Shown: in pieces, positions 15,103-22,406 of the stretch
Position numbering within the stretch: position 1 is the first letter of the stretch
Layout of the letters: the number at the start of each line of letters is the position of its first letter
From: JBBUAX01 sp964409535
GTDB taxonomy: Bacteria; Patescibacteriota; Minisyncoccia; UBA6257; 2-01-FULL-56-20
Length of the DNA stretch: 48,273 bases
Reading direction: 5' to 3'
Assembly (NCBI GenBank): GCA_964409535.1
Contig: CAYPDQ010000004.1
Span: 1-48,273, forward strand
Notes under the pieces: generated by a model
Seen by the model: only the letters and a program-made list of their open reading frames with translations
Database searches by the model: none
What the model was told of the DNA's origin: nothing
Made by a program: the position numbers and the translations under genes

Positions 15103-15933
15103 TCACTTACACGAAGTTTGACCTGTGTTTATATCATGCACGCAGCTTTTTCCAGCCGGACAACCTTGCTGGCCAGCTGGTTTTATCGGATCGCACGCCT
15201 GTGGCGCGGGTTGCTGCGGCGCATCTTTTTTGACGCACGCTTGCAGCCCGTTTACAATACGACACTCCGTGTTGGGGTCATAGCAAATAAGAGTGCATCT
15301 CTGGGTCTGTCCTTTGGTGGATGGTGGAGCGGTCGGCGTATAGCCGCTTTGAAATTTAGTCGGGTCAACTTGATAACCCGGGGGGTTAGCACAATTTATC
15401 TGCGGCCAGGCGACGCCGCCTGTGCCTTTGTTCCCAACAAGCCACAGGAAAGTCGCGACTATGAGGAACGACCCCAAAGCGATCGCGACGCCGATTACCG
15501 TCCGCCAAAGAATGGTTCTGCCCGTGCTGATGATCGCCGGATTCGCGCCGCCCAGGACGACCATAATGCCGCCCGCGATGAACATTATCGGGGCAAGCGC
15601 GAAAAGAACCAGGGTTATACCGAAATAGATCGTGTGCTGGAGAGTGTGAATTATGTCGCAGACGCTGGTGCACTTTTTCTCCGCCGGAACATCCGGGGCC
15701 AGATACTGGCCGGTGCAGGAGAGGATCGGGTTGTCTCCGCCGCCCCAGTAAGGAATACCGATATTGTGAGCCGATGCGATGGATGGCGCAAGAAGAATAA
15801 TTAAAGACAGCAAGGCCGTCATCGCGAGGAGCGAAACGACGAAGCGATCTCTTGACGATAGGGATTGCTTCCCGCTGCGGCTTTGCCTCGCGGTCGCAAT
15901 GACGGATTGTCGTTTTCCCTTTTTCATTTTCAC
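15103..15933 (-). CDS. Pilin-array membrane protein with Cys-rich tail
   Basis: 276 residues. The first 37 or so are encoded by a dispersed repeat (15816-15905) and read VIATARQSRSGKQSLSS and onward, so the true start could be internal, such as the Met in LLAMTALLSL. A signal-like segment ends IASAHN. Two helices (about 105-127 and 140-165) enclose the loop GGANPAIISTGRTI, the array signature. The tail of about 100 residues has ten or so Cys (CTLICYDPNTEC, CDPIKPAGQQGC, CVHDINTGQTSC), consistent with a disulfide-stabilised surface domain. First gene of the array. Confidence 0.8.
   Translation of the reverse strand: MKMKKGKRQSVIATARQSRSGKQSLSSRDRFVVSLLAMTALLSLIILLAPSIASAHNIGIPYWGGGDNPILSCTGQYLAPDVPAEKKCTSVCDIIHTLQHTIYFGITLVLFALAPIMFIAGGIMVVLGGANPAIISTGRTILWRTVIGVAIALGSFLIVATFLWLVGNKGTGGVAWPQINCANPPGYQVDPTKFQSGYTPTAPPSTKGQTQRCTLICYDPNTECRIVNGLQACVKKDAPQQPAPQACDPIKPAGQQGCPAGKSCVHDINTGQTSCK
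15816..15905. repeat. Dispersed repeat forming the start of a gene
   Basis: Ends CCGTCATCGCGAGG and GCGGTCGCAATGACGG are imperfect inverted copies. The internal GAAGCGATC and GGGATTGCTTC resemble the repeat at 13171-13203 (ATTGCTTCG and TCGCAATGAC). It is translated in frame as the N-terminus of the 15103-15933 product. Confidence 0.75.
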
Positions 15934-15936
15934 TTT

Positions 15937-17208
15937 TTAATTTGTGATCAGCTGGTTTATCTTGTTCTGCGCCTGCTGCAGGGCCTGATAGGAGTTGAAC
16001 CTGCCGGCGAGGATGCCGGAAATCGCCTCATTCAGATATTCGCTTACTCTCCTCTCGTCCGGCTCTCGTGAGGAACGGGCGGTCAAGGCCTGCCTCGCGA
16101 AAACGCCCAACTCGGCGTCGTTCAAGAAGCTCCCGATAACCGATCGCAGGGCCGGGGGTAAACCGCTCGCCTGCACATACATAGTCGCATTTTGAGGGCT
16201 GGCTGTGAAGTTCAAAATAAAATCCCACGCCCACTCCGGAACCTTGCTTTGGCGCGACACCGCAAGCCCCCAGTAATCGGCGTAGGCGACCGGGCTCGCG
16301 CCGGATTGGGGTGTGGCCGCGACGCCCATATCCAGGAACGGGTATTTGCGTTTCAGCTCTAAAGCGTCCTTGCGATAGCCAAAGACCATTGCAACTTTGC
16401 CGCCGCCGAAGCTCTCGTAGGCGTCCGGCTGGGCGTCATTCCAGGTGTATTCCGAAGCGGCGGAGTTGGCGAACTGGATGTAGGAGTTCATCGCCCGCAG
16501 GCCCGCCTCGGAGGCGATGCCGTAGTAGTCCGAGGCCTGGCCGGTCGCGAAAAGTCCGTTCTGGAGCATCAGGTTCATCAATATATCCGGCGCGTGAGGG
16601 GTGTTCCTCTCCGAGCCGCCTATCGCAGCGGCGGCCTGTGTAATTTGCCCGCCCTGGTCAAGCGTACGAAGATAAGGGATATATGTCCGCAGCTCCTCCC
16701 AGGTTTGCGGCGGGCGCACGAGAGACGCTTTGTCCAAGAGCCCGCGATTGTAGAAAAGAGCCAGCGTGTCCAGATACAAGGGCAGGGCATACACCTCGCC
16801 CCCATCAACAAAGTCCTGCTCCACCACCGTCGGGAACTCACCCCGCAATTGCGCCAAACTGAACTGCGCCGCGGGCACCGGGTAGAGCTTGCTCTTCTCG
16901 CGGGAAAGCGACTTCGCCGGGATCATGAAAACGTCCGGACCCTCGCCCGCGGCCAAGGCCGAGACGACCGCTTCTTCATATCCCGATTCCGGCAAGGCCC
17001 GGTAATCTACTTCTACGTTTTTCCTGGTTTTTTTGTACTCATCCTTGAACTTGTTGACGGTGTCGCTCGGCACCGTTCCCCAAACCTTCAGGGTCACACT
17101 GGGCGGGGTCTCCGACGAGCGCAGGTTGGTGAAGATCAAAACAAGCACCAGCACCACCAGGAGCCCTATCCCGCCAAGAATCACGATTTGCTTTTGATTG
17201 AACTGCAT
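15937..17208 (-). CDS. Extracellular solute-binding protein, family 1 type
   Basis: 423 residues with the layout of carbohydrate-type ABC binding proteins: two alpha/beta lobes, with the recognisable VTLKVWGTVPSDTVNKFKDE start, AAGEGPDVFMIPA, YALPLYLDTLALFYNRGLLD and PQTWEEL. The N-terminus is an uncleaved membrane anchor (about 9-27, VILGGIGLLVVLVLVLIFTN) without a lipobox Cys. No permease or ATPase for an importer is adjacent. It lies 3 bases before the array gene at 15933 and so is probably co-transcribed with it, suggesting a surface-binding role tied to the pilin-type proteins. Ligand unknown. Confidence 0.92.
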   Translation of the reverse strand: MQFNQKQIVILGGIGLLVVLVLVLIFTNLRSSETPPSVTLKVWGTVPSDTVNKFKDEYKKTRKNVEVDYRALPESGYEEAVVSALAAGEGPDVFMIPAKSLSREKSKLYPVPAAQFSLAQLRGEFPTVVEQDFVDGGEVYALPLYLDTLALFYNRGLLDKASLVRPPQTWEELRTYIPYLRTLDQGGQITQAAAAIGGSERNTPHAPDILMNLMLQNGLFATGQASDYYGIASEAGLRAMNSYIQFANSAASEYTWNDAQPDAYESFGGGKVAMVFGYRKDALELKRKYPFLDMGVAATPQSGASPVAYADYWGLAVSRQSKVPEWAWDFILNFTASPQNATMYVQASGLPPALRSVIGSFLNDAELGVFARQALTARSSREPDERRVSEYLNEAISGILAGRFNSYQALQQAQNKINQLITN

Positions 17209-17212
17209 ATCC

Positions 17213-17311
17213 GCTACGAAATACGAAAATCTACGAATGTACGAAAGGATTTAGACGACGTTGGCGACATTTCTTGTTTTCGCATTTTCGTATAAATTCG
17301 TATTTCGTAGC
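17213..17311. repeat. Intergenic hairpin repeat, TACGAAATACGAA type
   Basis: Perfect 15-base arms (17213-17227 and 17297-17311) around a 69-base centre that repeats CTACGAA and TACGAAA. Same family as 6376-6426, and again the outer end of the arm abuts a TAG stop, here that of gyrA. Confidence 0.85.
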
Positions 17312-20300
17312 TAAATTACTACCACCCCCGCCAAGCGGTCGCCGGACTTGAGATTCATTATCCTCACGCCCTGGGCCGCCCGGCCGGTCGCGCGCACGCT
17401 TTTCAAGGCGGTGCGGATGATCTGGCCTTTGGCGGAGAGAGCCAGGATGTCGCTCTCCTCGGCAACCACTCTTGCGGCAACGAGACGCCCGGTTTTCGGG
17501 GTAACGTTTGCGGTACGTATCCCGGAGCCGCCGCGGTTCTGGAGCTTGTATTCCTTAAGCGGCGTCTGCTTGGCGAAACCGTTCACCATCACGACAAGCA
17601 ACTTTGCTCCCTGTCCCTTGTCGCTTGCCTCTTTAATTATATCAAACCCCGCGAGTTCATCGCCTTTCTTTAATCTTATACCGCTCACACCGGCCGCGTT
17701 CCTGCCCATCGTCCGCACTTGCGACTCCTTGAACCGGATGGACTGCGCGCCCGCGGTCGTGAGAATTACCTGGCTTTTGCCGTCGGAGAGACGCACGTCT
17801 TTCAAGGCGTCGCCTTTTTTAAGAGCGATCGCGATTATCCCAGTCCGGCGGATGTTCTCAAAATCCTTAAGCGGCGTCCGCTTAATGAGGCCGTTTTTGG
17901 TCACCATCACCAAGTAGCGCCCTCCTTTTTCCTTGTCTCTTGTCTCTTTTTCCTCTTTATAGTTCACTATCGCGCTCACGTTCTCGTCCGCCGGCAGTTC
18001 CAGGAAGTTATGTATCGCCCGGCCCTTGGAGGTGCGGCTCGCCGCCGGAATCTCCCACACCTTGGTCTGGAAAACTCGCCCCTTGTCGGTGAAGAAAAGG
18101 ATGTTGTCGTGCGTGTCCGCCGCCGCAAAGTGGCTGATGAAATCCTCCTCCGCCACGTCCGAGGCCACGAGCCCCTTGCCGCCGCGCTTCTGGCTGCGGA
18201 AGGAACCCGGGGGCAGGCGCTTGATGTAGCCGCCGGCGGAAAGGGCGATGACCACGTTCTCCTGCGGGACGAGGTCTTCTTCTTTAAACTCCCCGACTCC
18301 GGTCGGGACCACCTGGGTCCGGCGGTCGTCGCCGTATTTTTGTTTCAGTTCCAAAACCTCATCTTTTATGATCTTCAGGATTTTGGCCGGGCTTTTCAGG
18401 ATCAGCTCCAAATCCTTAATGAGCGCGAGTTTCTCTTTGAGTTCGTCTTCCACTTTCTGCCGCTCCAGGGCCGCGAGTGCCGCGAGGCGCATGTCCAGGA
18501 TAGCCGCCGCCTGCAAGTCGGACAACTTGAACTGGGCGCGCAAATTCTTGTGTGCATCTTCCCGGCTCTTGGACTTTTTGATGAGCGCGATGACCTTGTC
18601 GATGTTCGCGAGCGCTTTGACCAAACCCTCCAGGATGTGCGCCCGTTCCCTGGCCCTCTTCAAATCGAACTCCGTCCGGCGGCGGACGACCTCCTTGCGG
18701 TAATCCAGATACGCATGGAGGATCTCTTTCAAAGAGAGGAGCCGCGGCGTGAGGCCTTCCGTGAGGGCGATCATGTTCAAGTGGAAATCTTTCTGCAGAT
18801 CGGTGTGCTGGTAGAGCTGGTTCAGTATCTTCTGCGGCGGCACATCGCTTTTGAGCTCTACGACGACTCGCAGGCCTTCCCGGTCGGATTCGTCCCGGAC
18901 GTCCCGGATGCCCTCTATTTTCTTGTTCTGGACCAGTTCCGCGATCTTCTTTATGAGTTCCGCCTTGTTCACCTGGTAGGGGATCTCCGTGACCACGATG
19001 TCGAATTGGCGGTTTTTGCGTTCCTCTATTTCCGCCTTCGCCCGGCACATTATCGCTCCGCGGCCAGCGGCGTACGCTTCGCCGATGGCCTTCTGATTGA
19101 AAATTATCCCGCCGGTCGGGAAGTCCGGGCCGTTCACAAAACGCATCAGGTCGTCGTGCGTCGCGCCGGGGTTCTCCGCAAGATGCAGGATCGCGTCCGC
19201 CACTTCCCGCAGATTGTGCGGCGGGATGGAGGTCGCCATGCCGACCGCGATGCCCAAGCTGCCGTTCAGAAGCAAGTTCGGGAGTTTTGCCGGGAGAACT
19301 CGGGGCTCCGTCCGGGTAGCGTCGTAGTTCGGAGCCCAATCCACGGTTTCCTTCTCGATATCCGAAAGCATCTCGTCGGAAATTCTGGCTAGGCGCGTTT
19401 CCGTATATCTCATTGCCGCAGGGGAGTCGCCGTCTATTGAGTTGTGCACAAAAACTCCCGCATCCAAAGCGAAGTTATGGGTGCCCTCTATCGTCAAATC
19501 ATAAACATCTTCCCTGCCCGCATCCTCAACGCGAACTACGCGGTGGTTTTTACTCAATTCCTGCCTGACCAGCTCCGGCTGGCCCGCAAAATACTTTCTC
19601 AACCCGGTTCCCCAAAGGGGCGCGCGACCGTAGGTATACACCCGACTGCGGGCCTTTTCGTACGTTCCCCTATTTAAAATCTTGAACTCCTGCAGAGCGG
19701 CTCTGGCTATGTTTAAAAACTTCAACTTTCCGGTTTTATTGGTAGTATGATTCTTGTTGCCCTTGACTATCTTCTCATGAAGCAGAGCGCGGTAAGCCGG
19801 GTCCTGCCACAATCTTTTGAGCGTCCGGGTTGCTCGCTCCGAAAGCTCTTTTCTCTTCTCCGGATGCTCTACGATATATTGCTTATTGACTTCACTTAAA
19901 AACCGCCGCATTTTCTCCCGATATTCCGGAGATTTCCAATTTTCCCTATTACGCAAAGAGGTCTCGCCTGCCTTTTTGAGTCGGTTCTCCGCCCGCGACC
20001 AATAAGCGTCCCTGCCCGCGGCTATTTTTTCACGATAACCCGCGTCCAGATGTTGTTTAGCAGCGTGCTCATAATGGATTTTCCAATGTTTGCCCCAATG
20101 TAAACGCTGGATGTTGTCCGGGCTGTTGTTCAGCTTGTTGAAATCAACGTGGTGTCTAACCCGACCGTCACTCTTGCGGTAACGGCCGCGGGTTAGGTTG
20201 TAGTTATCCGCCAAGTGGTGGGCCGGCACCCACTCCTCCTTTCTAGGTTGATAAATAAGCAGATAGCCCTCACGGTTAAGCCGGTCGGTTTTTTCAGAAA

Positions 20301-20928
20301 GCTTGGTGTAGACAGGCATCAGAGAATTTTCCGGCGTGAGGTACCTGGCCTCTTTATAAGTTCCGTCCTTGAGCAAGAAGCGATGATCCGGCGTGCAGCG
20401 TATGATCTGTCCATTGTCTAAAGTCACTTTGACTATGGGTGCGTTGATTCTGGTTTTTCGGGGGTTTTCAATCTTGGCAACGGCAATGAGACCCAAGCCG
20501 CTCACAGTGTAGGTATAGTTGGTTTTACCCGCAGAACGCTCTTGCACCAACTCTTCAAAGCTTAAACTCCGGCCATCCGTCAACTTAACTTTGACGTCCT
20601 TTGTAAAGCATCCGAAATTGCCCTGGCCCTGCACCAAGGGGTAGCGCAGGGAAAAATCCTGGGCCATGCGCACCAAGGCGTCGTAGACCGCAACGTCGCC
20701 GTGGGGATGGTAGCGGCCCAAGGTTTCGCCGACCACGTTCGCGGACTTGCGGAACTTGGCCTGGGCGGTGAGGCCCGAGTCCCACATCGCCCAGAGAATC
20801 CGGCGGTGAACCGGCTTCAAACCGTCCCGGATGTCCGGCAGCGCCCGGGCGACGATGACCGACATCGCATAGTCCAAGTAGGACTCCGTGAGTTCCTCGG
20901 TTATTTCTCTTTTGTGAATCTCTGCCAT
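17311..20928 (-). CDS. gyrA: DNA gyrase subunit A with in-frame intein
   Basis: 1205 residues as encoded. After removal of a 390-residue intein the enzyme would be 815 residues, normal for GyrA. The N-terminal breakage-reunion part (SYLDYAMSVIVARALPD, HPHGDVAVYDALVRMAQ) is intact. The catalytic Tyr is in AAMRYTETRL, residue 508 as encoded and 118 after splicing. The C-terminal beta-pinwheel carries QKRGGKG, the GyrA box that separates gyrase from topoisomerase IV. Low-complexity insertions (EEKETRDKEKGG, ASDKGQGAK) interrupt the pinwheel blades and come from DNA micro-repeats also seen upstream of the start. GGAG lies eight bases before the ATG. Third gene of a unit with 21270-21836 and 20960-21256. 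Confidence 0.98.
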   Translation of the reverse strand: MAEIHKREITEELTESYLDYAMSVIVARALPDIRDGLKPVHRRILWAMWDSGLTAQAKFRKSANVVGETLGRYHPHGDVAVYDALVRMAQDFSLRYPLVQGQGNFGCFTKDVKVKLTDGRSLSFEELVQERSAGKTNYTYTVSGLGLIAVAKIENPRKTRINAPIVKVTLDNGQIIRCTPDHRFLLKDGTYKEARYLTPENSLMPVYTKLSEKTDRLNREGYLLIYQPRKEEWVPAHHLADNYNLTRGRYRKSDGRVRHHVDFNKLNNSPDNIQRLHWGKHWKIHYEHAAKQHLDAGYREKIAAGRDAYWSRAENRLKKAGETSLRNRENWKSPEYREKMRRFLSEVNKQYIVEHPEKRKELSERATRTLKRLWQDPAYRALLHEKIVKGNKNHTTNKTGKLKFLNIARAALQEFKILNRGTYEKARSRVYTYGRAPLWGTGLRKYFAGQPELVRQELSKNHRVVRVEDAGREDVYDLTIEGTHNFALDAGVFVHNSIDGDSPAAMRYTETRLARISDEMLSDIEKETVDWAPNYDATRTEPRVLPAKLPNLLLNGSLGIAVGMATSIPPHNLREVADAILHLAENPGATHDDLMRFVNGPDFPTGGIIFNQKAIGEAYAAGRGAIMCRAKAEIEERKNRQFDIVVTEIPYQVNKAELIKKIAELVQNKKIEGIRDVRDESDREGLRVVVELKSDVPPQKILNQLYQHTDLQKDFHLNMIALTEGLTPRLLSLKEILHAYLDYRKEVVRRRTEFDLKRARERAHILEGLVKALANIDKVIALIKKSKSREDAHKNLRAQFKLSDLQAAAILDMRLAALAALERQKVEDELKEKLALIKDLELILKSPAKILKIIKDEVLELKQKYGDDRRTQVVPTGVGEFKEEDLVPQENVVIALSAGGYIKRLPPGSFRSQKRGGKGLVASDVAEEDFISHFAAADTHDNILFFTDKGRVFQTKVWEIPAASRTSKGRAIHNFLELPADENVSAIVNYKEEKETRDKEKGGRYLVMVTKNGLIKRTPLKDFENIRRTGIIAIALKKGDALKDVRLSDGKSQVILTTAGAQSIRFKESQVRTMGRNAAGVSGIRLKKGDELAGFDIIKEASDKGQGAKLLVVMVNGFAKQTPLKEYKLQNRGGSGIRTANVTPKTGRLVAARVVAEESDILALSAKGQIIRTALKSVRATGRAAQGVRIMNLKSGDRLAGVVVI
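19441..20610 (-). other. GyrA intein with HNH endonuclease domain
   Basis: Residues 107-496 of the gyrA frame. It starts with Cys (CFTKDVKVKLTDGRSLSFEE) and ends with HN before Ser of SIDGDSPAAM, so Cys1, the penultimate His, Asn390 and Ser+1 are all in place for splicing. Block B with TPDHRF is present (residue 73 on). Between the splicing blocks sits an HNH-type homing nuclease (RVRHHVDFNKLNNSPDNIQR) followed by basic DNA-binding repeats resembling NUMOD motifs (SLRNRENWKSPEYREKM). Insertion is between Gly and Ser of the QGNFG/SIDGD motif, ahead of the active-site Tyr. Confidence 0.93.
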
Positions 20929-20959
20929 GTTTCTTATCTCCGTATTCCTTGTCTCTTGT

Positions 20960-21256
20960 TCACGGTTTAATTATGTAATTTCTTGACGTCCCAAATATCC
21001 GGCCGAGACCCTGTAGCGCGCCGAGAAATTTACCCCACAATACCGACGCGCCGGTTTTCATCGTTTCCCAAAAGGAGAATTCCTCCCCCCGGCCCGCGTC
21101 GGGGCTGAGATTGCCCGCCGGCCGGGTGATGAATGCAAAGTACTTCAACCAAACAATGATTATGATGAGCATAGAGATCGCGCTCAAAACAATGAGCCAG
21201 CGCTTCTTCACCGATTCGTCCGAATTCTGAAGTTTTTCTAAGAAATCCCGGAACAT
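20960..21256 (-). CDS. Small single-pass membrane protein
   Basis: 98 residues. A charged N-terminal helix (RDFLEKLQNSDESVKKR), one transmembrane segment (about 21-41, LIVLSAISMLIIIIVWLKYF) and a soluble tail of about 55 residues. Function unknown. It lies between the MBL-fold gene (13 bases) and gyrA (31 bases), so it is probably expressed with both. Confidence 0.8.
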   Translation of the reverse strand: MFRDFLEKLQNSDESVKKRWLIVLSAISMLIIIIVWLKYFAFITRPAGNLSPDAGRGEEFSFWETMKTGASVLWGKFLGALQGLGRIFGTSRNYIIKP

Positions 21257-21269
21257 GAGGTTTTAGGTT

Positions 21270-21836
21270 TTAGCTGTTAGGTTTTAGTACAACCAGCCTC
21301 ATTTTTTCCGCACCTAAATCTTTCTTGCGAAATACAAATTTTTCCATGTTTTCGGGCTTGAGGCCCAACGCCTTAGCGAGCTCGTCCGAGTTCTTCTTAT
21401 AGGAAGCCGGTATCACGATCTTCGGTTCAAGTTGTTTCACGAGCCTCACCGCTTCCGGGGCAGAGAGGAAGTGGGAGTCGCCGGTCGGAACGAAAACCAC
21501 GTCCGCCTCAACCAGCTCTTCCAGGACGTCTGCGGGGAGAGAGCCCGAGATGTGCCCCAGAAAAACGAAGTGCATCTCCTCCCAAACCACAAGGTAAACG
21601 GTCTTTATGAACTTGCCGGTGGATTCGCCGTTCACCTGCCACCCCTGTATCTCTATCCCTTTCACCTCGTACTCCCCGGGAAAATTTATTTCCCCTGGAG
21701 ACGGCAGGGTATCCGTCGCAACGAGCGTTCTCAAAATAACATCCGCCTTCAGGCGGTTGTTCGAGGGATTGAGGAGGAGGGCGAGTTCCCCGCTCTGCAG
21801 CCGAAAACAGCCCTCGCCGAAGTACTGGATGATCAT
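21270..21836 (-). CDS. Metallo-beta-lactamase-fold protein, degenerate site
   Basis: 188 residues. The overall pattern (YFGEGCFRL at the start, INFPGEYEVKGIEIQG, VFLGHISGSL, EADVVFVPTGDSHFLSAPEA, KIVIPASYKKNSDELAKAL) matches the UlaG-like/YtkL-like branch of the MBL superfamily. The metal-binding HxHxDH motif is missing: the region after ADVILR reads TLVATDTLPSPG. His in LGHISG and Asp in TGDSHF remain. It is therefore probably not a normal hydrolase and may have become structural or regulatory. First gene of the gyrA unit, with an unusual inverted repeat just before its start. Confidence 0.85.
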   Translation of the reverse strand: MIIQYFGEGCFRLQSGELALLLNPSNNRLKADVILRTLVATDTLPSPGEINFPGEYEVKGIEIQGWQVNGESTGKFIKTVYLVVWEEMHFVFLGHISGSLPADVLEELVEADVVFVPTGDSHFLSAPEAVRLVKQLEPKIVIPASYKKNSDELAKALGLKPENMEKFVFRKKDLGAEKMRLVVLKPNS

Positions 21837-21837
21837 C

Positions 21838-21962
21838 CCCGGTGCTACAACTGCGATTCCCCCCTCGGTGGCGGGGTTTTCGGCCTTTGCGTGCGGTAAA
21901 ACATATCTTGGTTAATCAGGAAAGTCATTGACTATCATGCCCGTCGCAGTTGTAGCACCGGG
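21838..21962. repeat. 19-bp inverted repeat upstream of the MBL gene
   Basis: CCCGGTGCTACAACTGCGA (21838-21856) is repeated inverted at 21944-21962 with no mismatch, 87 bases apart. The left arm begins one base before the MBL start codon. Between the arms lies a small GC hairpin with TTTT (CCCC-CGGGG, 21861-21880). Confidence 0.9.
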
Positions 21963-22233
21963 CATCGCCGAAACATTTTAACACAGAATTTGACTATTGA
22001 CGAGGGCTCGGCCTGGCGGCTCGTCGGGGTCGGTGTGGTTTTGCTCCAGCGGCAAAACCCACCTGTGTCTCGGCCGGTCGGCCCCTCGCCGAACTTGGGG
22101 ACCAAGCCCGACTCGGCCTGCGACACACCCCGCCGAACCGCCAGGCCTCGCTTACCCAACGCGCAGGCCTTCGCCCGGAGGAGGCGCTATCGGAGGCCAA
22201 ATCTACGTTGGTTGTGACGTCAGATATGACTTT
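21921..22233. ncRNA. Candidate large structured RNA in a 570-base gene-free region
   Basis: No reading frame here looks like protein. The sequence folds on paper into nested helices. The ends pair (AAAGTCAT 21921 with ATGACTTT 22226, extended by TGAC/GTCA). ATGCCCG pairs with CGGGCAT (about 21936-21966). GGCCTGGCGG (22010) pairs with CCGCCAGGCC (22138), continued by GGTGTG/CACACC, enclosing GTTTTGC/GCAAAAC. GGCCTTCG (22167) pairs with CGGAGGCC (22190). I cannot match it to tmRNA, RNase P or SRP RNA, and the strand is undecided. The rest of the gap (22240-22390) shows nothing beyond the rpsA promoter. Confidence 0.4.
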
Positions 22234-22391
22234 GGCAGAAGGGGCTATCGTCCACAATTGAATATCTATCCCTACAGGAAGAGTAGGAACGATTTGGCCG
22301 AGATGCAGGCGCGGTTTTCTGCTCTACGAAACCCACGCCGTTGCCTCCGAGGGCGAAGGCCGGAGCCCCTTGCGGAATACGAAAAAGCCGC

Positions 22392-22397
22392 TATAAT
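22392..22397 (+). promoter_or_regulatory. -10 box of rpsA
   Basis: TATAAT ends nine bases before the ATG at 22407, so the rpsA message is essentially leaderless. Confidence 0.6.
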
Positions 22398-22406
22398 CCG
22401 GAAACG

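Noticed and set aside
15937..17208. A complete sugar ABC importer
   Set aside because: Only the binding protein is present; the MacB-type ATPase and permease at 35076-36993 are an exporter type and far away.
17719..19392. 557-residue plus-strand frame opposite gyrA
   Set aside because: Antisense shadow of gyrA, which is certain; composition is typical of reversed coding DNA.
21917..22250. RNase P RNA on the plus strand (AGGAAAGTC near the 5' end, GGCAGAAGGGGCTATCG near the 3' end)
   Set aside because: Both look like conserved RNase P pieces, but the P4 pairing they should form is absent; AAAGTCAT pairs instead with ATGACTTT, which is before the CAGAA piece. I leave it as an unassigned RNA.
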